64,000 bases of DNA from Linum tenue (Eukaryota; Streptophyta; Magnoliopsida; Malpighiales; Linaceae): assembly GCA_946122785.1 (NCBI GenBank), contig CAMGYJ010000005.1:91072547-91136546 (forward strand), given 5' to 3'. The notes beneath the pieces are model-generated. The model saw only the letters and a list, made by a program, of their open reading frames with translations, searched no databases and was not told the origin of the DNA. Below, piece by piece: positions 52,939-63,700 of the stretch. Made by a program: the position numbers and the translations under genes. Position 1 is the stretch's first letter. Each line of letters begins with the position of its first letter.

Positions 52939-55900
52939 AAGCAAAGTCCACCCCACATTCGAGTATAAAACCTTCAAATTGAAAAATAATGATGGTATCA
53001 CTAAACTGAACCTTTTTTTTACGAAGTACTCACCTTAATTACTGTTGGAACCACCAATAATAGCCAATTACCGTACCTTTTCTCATATCAGTTCTTCAAT
53101 TTTAAGTTTCCGGTTAAACTTAACTCACCTTTCATCAAATTTGGTGAACAAGTATATGATGTAATAGTCTTTGATGACTAATATATATATAATGAGAAAG
53201 TAGTTGTTTTAAGGAGTTTGCTGGTGAGATATTGGAGGGTACAATATAGGACTTGATAAGATTTACTTTTAAATATATTTGTTAGGCAAGTTTTTTTTCC
53301 CCCTATGATTTACCTTTAAAGAGTCTTTTCCATTTTGCTATGACTTGTGTTAAAGAGACTTTTTTCCTTCTCCCACATTTTTTTCTATATAGATTAAGCA
53401 AGTTTTTCTCTTTCTCAATTCATAAGGGATTATATTAGCGTGCACATGTTCTATCATTGTTCAAGTTCATAACTATTTAAATGTTACATAGCTGCAAGTT
53501 TTACAAGTCACTGTTCATTAATTTGTGTATGGACTACACTATGACTAAGAGAAATCAGTTCACTTCAATATTTATATAATCACTCATTAATGTCTAATTA
53601 TCAATTTAGTTTTCCTTTAATCATTCATCAATAGATGTAATTCATTCTTCTAAAATAATTCATCACCAGAATAAACACCCGTCAATAAAATTAGCCACTT
53701 CTTACAATCACTTAATTAATTATAAATTTTGGTTAAGGAGGAACCATAACCTTTATTTATTTTAGAGGGGGTTCACTAACCTATTTAAGGGAAGATTCAT
53801 ACTATCATGTTTAAATTTTTTGTATTTCTCGAGATATATATCAACTACAATATCATATCTCGAATACTGAATACTAATAAAAAATCAATCTCAATCACCA
53901 AACCCAAAATTTTTGCTCGTTATTTGATAATTCCAAATAATAGTAAATTCGGTGTGGTATTTGATGTATCCCAAACACCGATACTAAAATTCTTTCCCTG
54001 GCTGGACATTGCAATCCTGTGGAGTTGGTCATCGACTTTCCAAGTAATTGTTAATTACTAATCAACTTAAATCACTACTCATTATTTCGTAGTAAGACTA
54101 ATATGCACATTGACATAACTACATGGAATAACTATGTGTTCTCATTCCTAAAGGAGATTTACTATACCCAATAATTTTTTTTTTTGCTGATAACCAACGA
54201 CTTCCCAAGTAACATTTACTAATAATGAATTAAAGTACATAAATTAGTCTGGTCACAAAACACGGGAATTCACGAGAGAACTTCATATTCTATTTCATTA
54301 CTAGGCTCTGTTCTGGTCAAATCAATTATGGTTTGTTCGTTGTCAAAGTTTAAAGGTCTTTGCATATAGAAGGTACACACGCACAATGACTTAGCACCAA
54401 ACTGTATGTTAAGTATCATTAGATTCAGTTCAATAGGGATTGCACGACTAACAATGTTTGATTTCATCATTATTGATTTCGTATTGTGTGTCTGGAAGTT
54501 TGAAAAAAATGATTAAATGGAAAACTATATTTGTACCCCAAAAGTTAACGTTTATTAAAAACTTTATTTCGTTCTCTAGTAACTTCAACCTTCGAATTAA
54601 AAGAAAAGTGCTATTTACTTCTAATTAACATATACATTTTTAGGTAAACCATTGTGAAGCGCGAGCCAATTGTGAGTATAATAAATGAAGGAATAAAAAC
54701 TGAAATCGAAATATATTAAGTTTAAATGGTGAAAAGGAGAATTTACAAGTTGCAACTTCAAATATACAACTAGAGCCAGGAGCTCAATTTGAATATCTGA
54801 ATAGCCCCCTCCAAGCTAGGAAACTAGGAACCCAGCAATTTTGTTTTGTGTTATTAGCATAGTCCCCAATGCAACACCAACAAAGGCATTAAATGGGCTA
54901 TAGGACGACTACGGGACATAAATGAGAAGAGCAGCAAAGGAGAAAACAAGACAAAACGGTAGATCCAGAAGAAGCTACAAGTTCCCCCACTCTGGTCAGC
55001 TGTTTGTTTGGCAGCCACAGTTTTTTAGGGTCTGAAGGAGCCGAAGATAACGAGAAAAGGATACTTTTGTCCCTCTCCCTCTCCCTTCCTGCGGGCCTGC
55101 GGGGTTGTACCGTTGGGAGTCAGTCTTCTTCTTCATTCCATCGAGGGCAACGTCCTATCAGTTAACAAACAAAATTAATGAAATACAATAGTTATCGCGC
55201 CCGCACGACTGCGCACAAGGCAGCAGGCGAGGCAAGGAATCCCCCTTGTATTATATTATATTTATTTAACCCTTTTTATTTCTGGTTCGCTGGTCTCATC
55301 GGGTTCCATCACGACTTTTACAGTAACAAAACAAGCACTTCATTCTGAAAACTACACATGCAAAGTCCAACACACGATTCTTCTTTAATTAGCTACGAGT
55401 GTGTGTGGTAGGCTCTTAGCCTTCACGGGCAGAGGCGGTAGCCTTTACCGGCAGTTGGCACGGATCGCAAGTAATTAAATTGATTTACAGACATATTTGA
55501 CCGCTGAATTCGATTTTGTGTTACAATTTTCTCCCTGCTTTAATACTTACCTTATGCCAATCTGACATGGTGGAACTTGTTGGGCTTAATTTCATTTGAA
55601 GAAATGATAGGATTATTAACAAGCTTTAGACTGAGCATTTGGACAGTGCGGTGAAAGCCCAGCTAGTTACAAGTTTCGCAAGTGTTATTAGACCATTGAG
55701 AGACCAAGTCAAATGTCAATTACTTAATTCCATCCAAACTCAAGTATACTTATTGATTATGGTATGGGTAGAGTATGAGTAAAAAATATATAGATTTGTG
55801 GTGTTTTAGATGGATTTGGATAAGGTATATATGTGCATTGCTTCTATTATCTAAATGGACATGGATAGGGATGGATCCCCATTTATTACTTGAAATTGTT

Positions 55901-55969
55901 TTAACTAAACATATAAAAATTGACCTATTTATAAAACTTAAAAGTTAAGGTATGAAAATGAAACACTTC
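52939..55969. other. AT-rich intergenic DNA, no supported gene
   Basis: Short frames on both strands (53807-54061, 54270-54470) show no recognised domain. 53930-53990 has ACACCGATACTAAAATT-type sequence resembling the subterminal motifs of the element at 52259-52930, so it may be a decayed relative. 54700-55480 is less AT-rich and contains short coding-like frames on the minus strand that I could not place. Confidence 0.35.
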
Positions 55970-56073
55970 TACTATGCTTTAAAGTACAAGTTGAAGTTGT
56001 ACAATAAGAGAATTTGGCTTTTATCTTTATGTACAACTTTAGTTTGTACCATAAAGAGATTTTACAAAAGAGC
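55970..56073. repeat. Inverted copy of the GTACAACTT-rich repeat
   Basis: Read in reverse, CTCTTTTGTAAAAT.TCTTTATGGTACAAACTA matches 51950-51990, and the order of GTACAACTT motifs is the same. Confidence 0.7.
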
Positions 56074-56225
56074 ATAGGCAGAGGGAGGACAGTTTGCCCA
56101 TGTCCCAGGACAGTGGCAAATTTTGGGAGGGGAAAAAAAATCCTATATATATTTGAACGGAAAATAAACTCAACACCTACAAGTAATATAAGGATATGTT
56201 GGCACTACATTATAATTCATTACTT
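56074..56225. mobile_element. Left part of a second copy of the 712-bp hAT-like element, split by the LINE
   Basis: ATAGGCAGAGGGAGGACAGTTTGCCC at 56074 matches 51230 onward. The match continues through ACAAGTAATATAAGGATAT to TTCATTACTT at 56216-56225. It resumes at 61902 on the far side of the LINE. Confidence 0.8.
56216..56225. repeat. LINE target-site duplication, left copy (TTCATTACTT)
   Basis: It is the same 10 bases as 61902-61911. The left copy is followed by the T run that marks the minus-strand poly(A) tail. Confidence 0.8.
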
Positions 56226-56272
56226 TTTTTTTGACAAAAGATAATCACTTGTATTGATTGGAACAAAAGATA

Positions 56273-58014
56273 TTACATCCTGGATGCCAGCCAGGCCTGG
56301 AAATCATAATAACGACAGGTAGCCGGAAACAAGACAAGGGCCTTTCTAGCCACCAAATGGGCTACCCTATTATTATGCCGACCTACAAAACGAACTTTAA
56401 GAGTAGTATGATTTCTAAACATCCCAATGATTTCTTCCAACACCGCCCCAATTTGAACATCCTGCGCATCCCTCCTATTAACCTTATCAATGATAATCTG
56501 AGCGTCACCTTCGAAACAGACATCCTGAAAGCCCAGCTCCAGACACCATGCCACCGCTTCTCGAAGGGTCAGTACTTCAGCCACCAAAGGTTTATCGAGA
56601 TCCGGGAACTGTAGACCACAAGCCAGCAGAATATTCCCCGCTAGATCTTTCATCACGATCCCCCCCACTGCATGAGACCCAGACTTGGTTGCCCCATCCC
56701 ACATATAGGTAACCGACTGCACCATAGTGGCCGTCCCCAGGGGACCGGGGGGAGAATTCAACCCCTGAGTCGGGTCCATTGGGAGGCTCACCCATTCCTG
56801 GTATTGCTGATAGTACTGCCGCAGCAGAGCTGGTATCCCGAATTGTTTTCCTTCAAAGACAACCCAATTACGTGACCTCCAAATACGCCAAAGGACCGCA
56901 GACACAACCATGAACAAATTGGGCTGGTTAATTATGGACAGCAGCTTCTTCAAGAACAAGGGAAAAGTGTGTTGTGGCAATCCTTGACCAAGATGCTCCA
57001 ACCCTACCTGATCCCAAAGGGCCCTGGCTACCCGACAGTCGAAGAATAGATGCTCCATCGTCTCCTTCTCGGCCCAGCAGACAGGACAACGAGGCTGAAA
57101 TTCAATGCCTCTCTCGATCAACGCTTCGGTAGTTAGCAGGATACGACAAAACACTTGCCAAAGGAAAACTTTCAGTTTAGGGGGGATATTAGCATTCCAC
57201 AACCGGATCCAACTTGGCTTATCCATCCAGCTAACCACGGACCTCCACCGCCCATCCTGCTTATCAATCAAAACAGCAAGATGGTAGGCGGATTTAACTG
57301 AAAAAAGTCCATCAGCTGTCATATGCCAAATTAGCCTGTCCTCAACATTCTGGTGTGGGAGGGGAACAGCCTTAATAGCACGGTACACCACCGGGATTGC
57401 CTGAGCTTCTCATCACACCACCTTCCTTCACCTGGACAGAGAACCGACTCGACCTTCGGATCACCCCCAACGAGAATGACCTGAGGATTACAAACCGGGC
57501 TATTAGGGTGAAGGAGGGGAATCCAATTAGAATTGAGAAGAGAGGCAGACCGCCCATTCTCAATTTGCCAGCGGAGACCACGGAGAAGCAATTGTCGACC
57601 ATAAAGGATACTCTGCCAACCCCATGATGGGCGAGACCTGGGGGTAGAAGATAGAAAAGTGCCCCTAGGGAAATATTTCCCTTTATAGACCTGCGCCAGG
57701 AGCGATTGGGGTTCAGCCAAGATTTGCCACCCAATTTTTGCCAACAAGGCCTGGTTAAACTGCTCAAACCGCCGAAATCTCATGCCACCCTCGTGCTTAC
57801 TAGTGCACATAGTGCGCCAGGCCACCCATCTAATCTTAGAATGTCCCCCTTCAACGCCCCACCAGAACCGAGCCACATGCCTATCCAGGAGGCGGAACAC
57901 GGATAGGGGAAGCTTAAAACAGGACATCACATGAAGTGGTAAAGCTAAGGCAATTGATTTGATCAAAGTCTCCTTAGCCGCCCAAGACAAAGTCCTCTGC
58001 TTCCACCCTTGCAA
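56273..58014 (-). pseudogene. LINE ORF2 C-terminal part: zinc-finger region and RNase H
   Basis: The minus-strand frame 58014-57331 has TLSWAAKETLIKSIALALP, KLPLSVFRLLDR, FWWGVEGGHSKIRWVAW and NQALLAKIGWQI, the standard region after LINE RT. In the shifted frame from 57391 come IWHMTADGLFSVKSAYHL, WNANIPPKLKVFLWQV, CPVCWAEKETMEHLFFDC (a CXXC..H..C finger) and an RNase H domain of the RVT_3 type. That domain includes WDGATKSGSHAVGGIV, AEVLTLREAVAWCLELG, FEGDAQIIIDKVN and VRFVGRHNNRVAHLVAR. Acidic and His residues typical of RNase H are visible. The two frames overlap at the frameshift near 57331-57391. Confidence 0.85.
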
Positions 58015-58029
58015 TCTGCTTAATAATTT

Positions 58030-59133
58030 TTACTCCAGGAAACGAAAGGTAGCCATCTTAGACCTTGCAATCAGCGTGGGAAGTCCCAAGTATTTATCCT
58101 GAACCCCCACCGCTCCAACTCCCAAAATAGCAGCGAGGAACTCCTGATCAGCCAGCGAAATGTTCTTACTAAAGCAGACCGCTGACTTTTTAAGATTGAC
58201 CCTTTGCCTACTTAACTCCTCATAAGTGTTTAGGACCTCGATAAGGTTCTCACACTCCAGCAGAGAGCCACGGAGAAACAAATTAGAATCATCAGCAAAG
58301 AAAAGATGCAAAATACGGGGGGCCCTTGGAGCAACCTTCACTCCTTCCAACCTCCCCTCCGTGATTGCCTGTCGGAGAATAGCCGCGAAACCTTCCGTGC
58401 AAAACACAAAAAGCAACGGGGACAAGGGATCACCCAGCCGAAGACCTCGGGTCGAAGTAAAGAACCCACCAGGCGTACCATTCATGAGCACCGAGAAAGA
58501 GGCAGACCGGAGGCATTCCTTAACCCAATCACACCAGACCGAGTTAAAACCTAACTTTCGCAAAATCGCAAACAGAAATGGCCATTCAACTCTATCATAG
58601 GATTTTTCCATGTCAACCTTTAGAGCCATGTACCCTTTCTTCCCTTGCGTTTTGATTTTAAGATAGTGCATTAACTCGTGCCCTAGCAGTATGTTCTCCA
58701 CAATCTGTCTTTCTCGGATAAAAGCATTCTGCCCCTCGGAAATTATCTGGGGTAAGACCTTAGCAAGCCTCTCTGCCATGATCTTAGTAATGATCTTGTA
58801 AACAAACTGGCAAAGACTAATAGGCCGAAGCTGGGTCATATTTTCGACATTATCCACCTTAGGGATCAACGTAAGCCAGGTATGATTGAAGCTATGGAGC
58901 ATTCTACTTGAACTAAAGAAGGCCCGCACCACCTCAATCAACAAGGTACCAATTATATCCCAAAAAGTCTTGAAAAACTTCCCAGTGAACCCATCTAATC
59001 CCGGGGCCTGCTTAGCTCCCATTGAAAACACAATTTTCCGAATTTCCTCAGGACCGACTTCCGCCGTAAGAGAATCATTCATTTCAGAAGAAACCTTACA
59101 ATCAATAGGGAGAGCAGCAATCCGGGCGTCCAT
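58030..59133 (-). pseudogene. LINE ORF2 reverse transcriptase domain
   Basis: A 367-codon minus-strand frame covers the RT core: KQAPGLDGFTGKFFKTFW, LTLIPKVDNVENMTQLRPIS, EGQNAFIRERQIVENILL, KVDMEKSYDRVEW, FSVLMNGTPGGFF, GLRLGDPLSPLLFVF, the catalytic HLFFADDSNLF (FADD, about 58285) and GVQDKYLGLPTLIARSK. Conserved residues appear intact within the frame, except that GLRLGDPLSP replaces the commoner GLRQGDPLSP. A TAA at 58028-58030 separates it from the next domain. Confidence 0.9.
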
Positions 59134-59456
59134 GTTAGGTACCTAGCTCTCAGAAGTGAAGCGGTGTTGATAAAAGTTTATTGCTATATCAGCCTTTCCT
59201 CGCTCATCCATAATCCAGTCACCCTCCCCATTGTACAGGCCTGAAACAAAGTTCTGCCTTCGCCGGGCTCGAGTGACCGTGTGGAAGCACGAAGAATTTT
59301 TATCCCCTTTCTTGAGCCAGTGTACTCTGGATTTCTGTTACCAATACTCTTCCTCTGCTTCCCATTGTCGGTTAAGCTCCGTTTCCAAAACCCTTACTTC
59401 ATCCCAGTTGATCGGGTGATTTAGCTTCACTCTATCAATTTCAGGCTGAAGGGTTT
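59134..59456 (-). pseudogene. LINE ORF2 linker between endonuclease and RT
   Basis: The minus-strand sequence keeps family features, such as a KKGDKNSSCFH-like and RARRRQNFVSGL motif near 59300-59250, but is broken by stops at its two ends. Confidence 0.6.
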
Positions 59457-60359
59457 TTATGTGTGGAGTGATTTCGTAGTCCCCGCTCTACTCCAATCAA
59501 ACAGCAAGTGGCGGAGTTTCTTCAAATTCCCCCATAGTTGGTACATGGTGGTACCGTGCACCTCCTCCGACCACACATAAGCCACCATAGCCTTGACTTC
59601 CGGATTGTTAGCCCATCGAGCATCAAACCAAAAGAGAGGGAGACTATGCCTGACATATGGTTTATCAGAGAGGACTAAAGCTCGATGATCCGATCCTTGA
59701 TCGGTAAAGTGTTTGACCAATGTGTCAGGGAAAGAGTCGATCCAAGACTGGGAGCAAAGAGCTCTATCCAATCATTCACGAATACATGCAACCCCCATTC
59801 TTTTATTGGTACAAGTAAACTGGTCACCCTGAAACCCTGGATCCTGCAGCCCAAAGTCATGGATAAAGTTCCTGAGAGGTATAGACGGGGCCGCAGACCA
59901 GAGATTACCACCATCCTTTTCGTTCGCATTCAAAGTGACATTGAAATCCCCAATGACCACAAAAGGTAGGCGGACCTCATCACACAAATGGCGGAGAACG
60001 ATTAATTGATCGGCCCGAGTGGTTACATGGCAACTAAGATAAACACAGACCACCACATACGAAAAATTATTTTCATTAATCCGAACACAAATTGAGAAAT
60101 CCGAATGATAAAACACCAAAGCATCAACTTCGGGGGACCAAGCTACAACTAAGCCACCAGACGTATCTATGGCATCAACAAAAAAACAATAATTCGAATC
60201 AAAACCTAATCCCCGCATACGACGGGTAACTACTCTCCGGCTCGATCTTGTTTCCGAAAAGAAGACAAGGTCCGGTTTATTGGAACGAACTAAACCAACA
60301 GCAGTTTGGAATGTGAGGGATGGCCCGATTCCTCTCACATTCCAGGCAAGTAGCCTCAT
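59457..60359 (-). pseudogene. LINE ORF2 endonuclease domain (APE type)
   Basis: From ATG 60359: MRLLAWNVRGIG, VFFSETRSSRR (catalytic Glu), SGGLVVAWSPEVDAL, VVIGDFNVTL (catalytic Asp-Asn), and after a TGA at 59772-59774 the DRALCSQSW and GSDHRALVL (catalytic Asp-His) motifs. The domain nicks target DNA to prime reverse transcription. All the signature residues are present across the single stop, which replaces what is probably Arg. Confidence 0.88.
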
Positions 60360-61896
60360 TTAACCGTTGGGGGCCACACTTGGCTGGCTACCTCCACCTT
60401 CTCATCATTCAGCATCTCTTCCACAAATTGCTTCTTGGAGTTGGGAGGTGACTCCACTTCCCCCGCCACCTCTTCCAAAACTCTCTTGGTACCATTAGTA
60501 TCCGAATCAAGGATATTAGTACCATACTCATTAAGCTTCCAAATCATCTCCTTTTCCGAAGTAGGAGTCGAGTCCCCATTCTTCCTTAAGCCACGATCCA
60601 AGGACATAGTCGTCCCACTCCCTTCGCCTTCCTGGGTGAGGGTCATCCCCGCTTCAAACGCCGCTACCACCTGCCCCACATGCCCCTGGCTGGGACGGGA
60701 TAGCGTTGTAGACTCTTTCCCCTGGATTCGGCTCCTTATTTCATAGCATTGCTGCTCATCATCAGAAAACGACGAGGGGTACGGAATCGTGCAGGTTGCA
60801 CCTCATCCATAGAGAACTGGATGACCTGATCTTTCTGGGTGCGAGCCATTGGACCCACCGAGGATTCAGCAATTGGCAGGCTAGAAGAGCACAAAGGTAA
60901 AGGGGGTCGTGGGATTACTTCACTCTCCTGGATCAGCTGGCCAGTTAATTTCCCTGCCGATGTCAAAGACACTCTGTTTCTGATATTTGTGAGATCAGCA
61001 AGGGTTGGGGCCTGATTTATATAGAATAGGTGGTTTAGTTGTATCCCAATCCTAGTCTCCACCACCTGGGTGCGGTTACAGGAGACGCGTCGACTGTTAG
61101 GATGCCGACTTGGAATAGGACTCTTTTTCAAAAATCTCTTTGGTTGGAGTAAATCCCCAACAAATCCGGTCCAGAGGATAAGGGCCGGGGATTTCGGCCT
61201 CGTCCTATCTCCCGTATCCTCCACCGGAATTTCCATGCCACCATTGTCAGTTGGGCGGCGGCGGTTTCTCCCCGGTTCTGGTCGGGATAGCGAAATTCTC
61301 AAACCTTGCCCATCTACTCCGGTAGCCGTCAACACTTGTCCCCGAGAAAGCTCCGTAACATGGTGAGTCGTATCTCGAAGAGATTGATCGTCCACCGTAG
61401 AGGGGGGGATGCCCCATTCAACCTCCGCTTCTTCTTCCAAGACGATGGACGAGGGTAATGAGAAACGCCAAACCTCAACTTTGGGCACTTTTTGGCGTTT
61501 GGATATACCCGCATCTATCTCGCACTTATTCTGGAAGTACCACAACTTCCTTTTTTTGGCGATCCAAAATCTGGATCTTCTTGTGGGGTTGCTTTGCTCG
61601 GGTGCTTTTGCACCAAAACATTTACCGGCAGTTCCCCCTGGGTCAAAATGCGACCCTTCAGTATGCTGGGAGGCATTTCTTTCGCACTTCCCTGGTAGGG
61701 TTTCCCCATACCTTTTTCCGGTGATCCTCACTGGCTCAAAATCCAACCCTTCTGGATGCTGGACACCAAGCTTCTCCTGAACTCTGCACCTTTGATTACG
61801 CAAACTTACCGCCCCCATCCGCACCACCGCCACTATCAGAATCCGGGCAACGAAGTGGCCGAGTTTTAGGAGCGAGAAGAGAGCGTTTCTAAACAT
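60356..61896 (-). pseudogene. LINE ORF1-like region, unusual
   Basis: Two minus-strand frames (61896-60736, 386 codons; 60679-60356, 107 codons) lie where plant L1 ORF1 should be. The first contains basic and Pro-rich stretches and an imperfect repeat (KLGVQHPEGLDFEPVRITGK versus SQHTEGSHFDPGGTAGK). I cannot see the RNA-binding DUF4283-type domain or a CCHC knuckle. The second is acidic, ends at the overlapping ATG of the endonuclease frame, and fits the C-terminal tail of ORF1. Confidence 0.45.
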
Positions 61897-61901
61897 TTTT
61901 T

Positions 61902-62130
61902 TTCATTACTTGTTCATTAATTGTCAAAAAATAATTAATTTATTGGTTTCATTCATGACACTATTATTCGATAACAGATTGTTGGGTATTATAATAATTT
62001 TATGGCTGATGATAGTTTTGTTGGATTGAAAGAAATTGATAAATGATCCCAGATCATAGTGGATACAAAAGTGCCTAAGTTATATCGGTAAGTTTATTTG
62101 CTTATGAAATTATTTTTGATACTACCAGTT
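61902..62130. mobile_element. Right part of the split hAT-like element copy
   Basis: It starts with the right LINE duplication copy (TTCATTACTT, 61902-61911) and matches 51390-51610 (ATTCATGACACTATTATTCGA, TTATGGCTG, AATGATC.CAGAT). It breaks off near 62130, short of the expected right end. Confidence 0.75.
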
Positions 62131-62420
62131 ATTCAAACGCGGTGAATACCCCGTGTTTGTCCACGTCAGCGATCCGCGTCGCATTCATCGTGACACAATG
62201 AAACAGGGAGCATTCACCGTGTTTGACCAAAACGGTGAATGGCTCCCTCGTTGCTCACCGCTTTAAACAAAGACGGTGAACATGTCATCGTTTTAATTAA
62301 AAATGGTGAAATGTTCACCGTCTTTTGTCAAACGCAGTGATTATATTCACTGCATTTGTCAAAAACGGTGAATGTGAAACATGTGTACTTTTGGAAAAAA
62401 AATTATAACTTGTGTATTTT
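62130..62420. repeat. Cluster of CGGTGAA / TTCACCG inverted motifs
   Basis: About a dozen CGGTGAA, TTCACCG or one-off variants (for example 62137, 62200, 62233, 62272, 62315, 62364) occur in both orientations within 290 bases, often paired as TTCACCGTGTTTGACC / AAAACGGTGAAT. Confidence 0.75.
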
Positions 62421-63600
62421 GCGAATTTTTTTTAAGAACTTATGTACTTTGGAATTTTTTCCCAAATCTGTCCTCTCAAATCCTGCCGAAACAAAAATAG
62501 AAGGGTCAGCACCAACCCAAATCCAAGTAAGAACAAAAAAAAGGTTCAGTAGTAATCCCACCTGCACCATTGGCGTCAAAGCATCGCCGACGGCGATGTT
62601 CTTCATCCTCCTGCCGTCGTTCCTTTCCCTTCCCCTCAACGACCAGAACACTAAAACCAAACAAAACACCCAGATTAGAATCCCTCTAACCAGAATAAAA
62701 AAACTAGAAATGAACAAACCCTAGTCCAAATTTAACTAAAACCATCTAACCTAGGAAATAAAAAAAAAAAAAAGAGGAAGAACTCACCGAAAAATTAGAT
62801 CAGCGCCGGAGTCCCTTTGGTCGGCGGCAAGCCTCACCGCCCTTCATTTCTCATCGCACAAATTCAAACCCGCGAAAATTCAGGATCCCCTTTTTGAACA
62901 AGGAAACCAATGAAACCAAACATGCAAGCTGAATCTTACCTAGATCGAAGCCTCCCTAGTTGATTAGAGGTTCTTGCGTCGGTTTTTTGTGGTCGACGAA
63001 GACATCTCCGCCTTTTGTTGCTATCGACGGCCACGGCGTGGACCACTGCCCGTCTTCTCCTCCCCGCACAAATCAAAAACCAAAAAGAAGATATTAGAAT
63101 CCGAATCTTAAGCCAGAAAAATCAAACGAAAACACACATGCAGGTCGAGTTTTACCCGTATCGTAGCCTTCCTGGTCAGATTAGCTTGATCCGAGCCGTC
63201 TCCTTGGCTAGCCGAGAGAAGAGAGCAAGTGAGGGATTCGTGGTGTTTCGTGGTGTTTGGCGAAGGGTTAAGGTTTGGGTTTTGCCTTTTGTTCTTTGCG
63301 AAAGGACAAGAAGGAGAAGAAGATGGCGACTGTTTGAAGATAGGCGACTAGGGTTTTGCTTTTCTGGAAGAGAAGAAGGGAGGCGAGAGTGATGGATGAA
63401 TCGAGAAAGAGAGAGACGAGAGAGTGTGCTAGCGGCGGACGAATTTGAGTAGATTAGGGTTTCATTGTTTAGTTTAAGATGTTTATATATCTTTTCAAAA
63501 GACCGAACTACCCCTAGGGTTTTGCTAAAACTACGTACCCATGCCACCGTGTTTTTGTGTATTTACGACACCACCCTTCCCCTTTCTCTGAAATAAAAAC
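62421..63600 (-). other. Transcript-like region inside repeat DNA, no firm gene
   Basis: On the minus strand a CT-rich leader with AAAACCCTAGTCGCC (about 63355) is followed by possible introns (GTAAAACTCG near 63160; GTAAGATTCAG near 62940) and a short frame starting near 62600 (MKNIAVGDALTPMVQ) that would end in repeat DNA (about 62440). Neither the leader nor the short peptide matches a family I know. The + strand frame at 63015-63392 looks like a shadow. It could be a captured gene fragment in a transposon. Confidence 0.25.
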
Positions 63601-63619
63601 GAAAATCTAAAAAATTGTT

Positions 63620-63700
63620 TAGACCGGGTTTTAAACCCGTGTCCTTAGACACGTATGCGCTATACGAATGGCACCTTACCCTGTTGGGCTGCTAGCCCAT
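63620..63700 (-). ncRNA. tRNA-like sequence, strongly decayed (possible SINE head)
   Basis: On the minus strand AGCCCAACAGGGTAAGGTGCC resembles a tRNA D arm / A box. CGTATAGCGCATACG can form an anticodon-like stem. ACGGGTTTAAAACCCGG forms a T-arm-like stem with a seven-base loop TTTAAAA in place of TTCGANN. No acceptor stem pairing is evident. Confidence 0.3.

Larger units (their letters stand above)
56226..61901 (-). mobile_element. L1-type LINE with RNase H, minus strand, decayed
   Basis: The 5.7-kb insertion is flanked by the 10-bp duplication TTCATTACTT and has a poly(A) tail on the minus strand (T run at 56226-56232). The minus-strand order is ORF1-like region, endonuclease, RT, zinc-finger region and RNase H, as in plant L1 elements. 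In-frame stops near 58028, 59140, 59460 and 59773 and a frameshift near 57390 make it inactive. The 5' end may be truncated, since a coding-like frame starts only a few bases from the junction. Confidence 0.88.

Noticed and set aside
54270..54470. 66-codon minus-strand frame in AT-rich DNA
   Set aside because: No recognised domain, no splice partners and no promoter signal; it is too short to support.
54950..55345. Possible minus-strand exons, including a 15-codon frame starting Met-Lys-Cys (55343-55296) reminiscent of receptor-like cytoplasmic kinase N-termini, and a frame reading DVALDGMKKKTDSQRYNPAG
   Set aside because: Both are very short, no kinase domain follows on either side, and the joining splice sites are weak; the resemblance is from memory and could be chance.
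57105..58600. Plus-strand frames of 60-124 codons inside the LINE
   Set aside because: They are antisense shadows of the RT and RNase H coding sequence.
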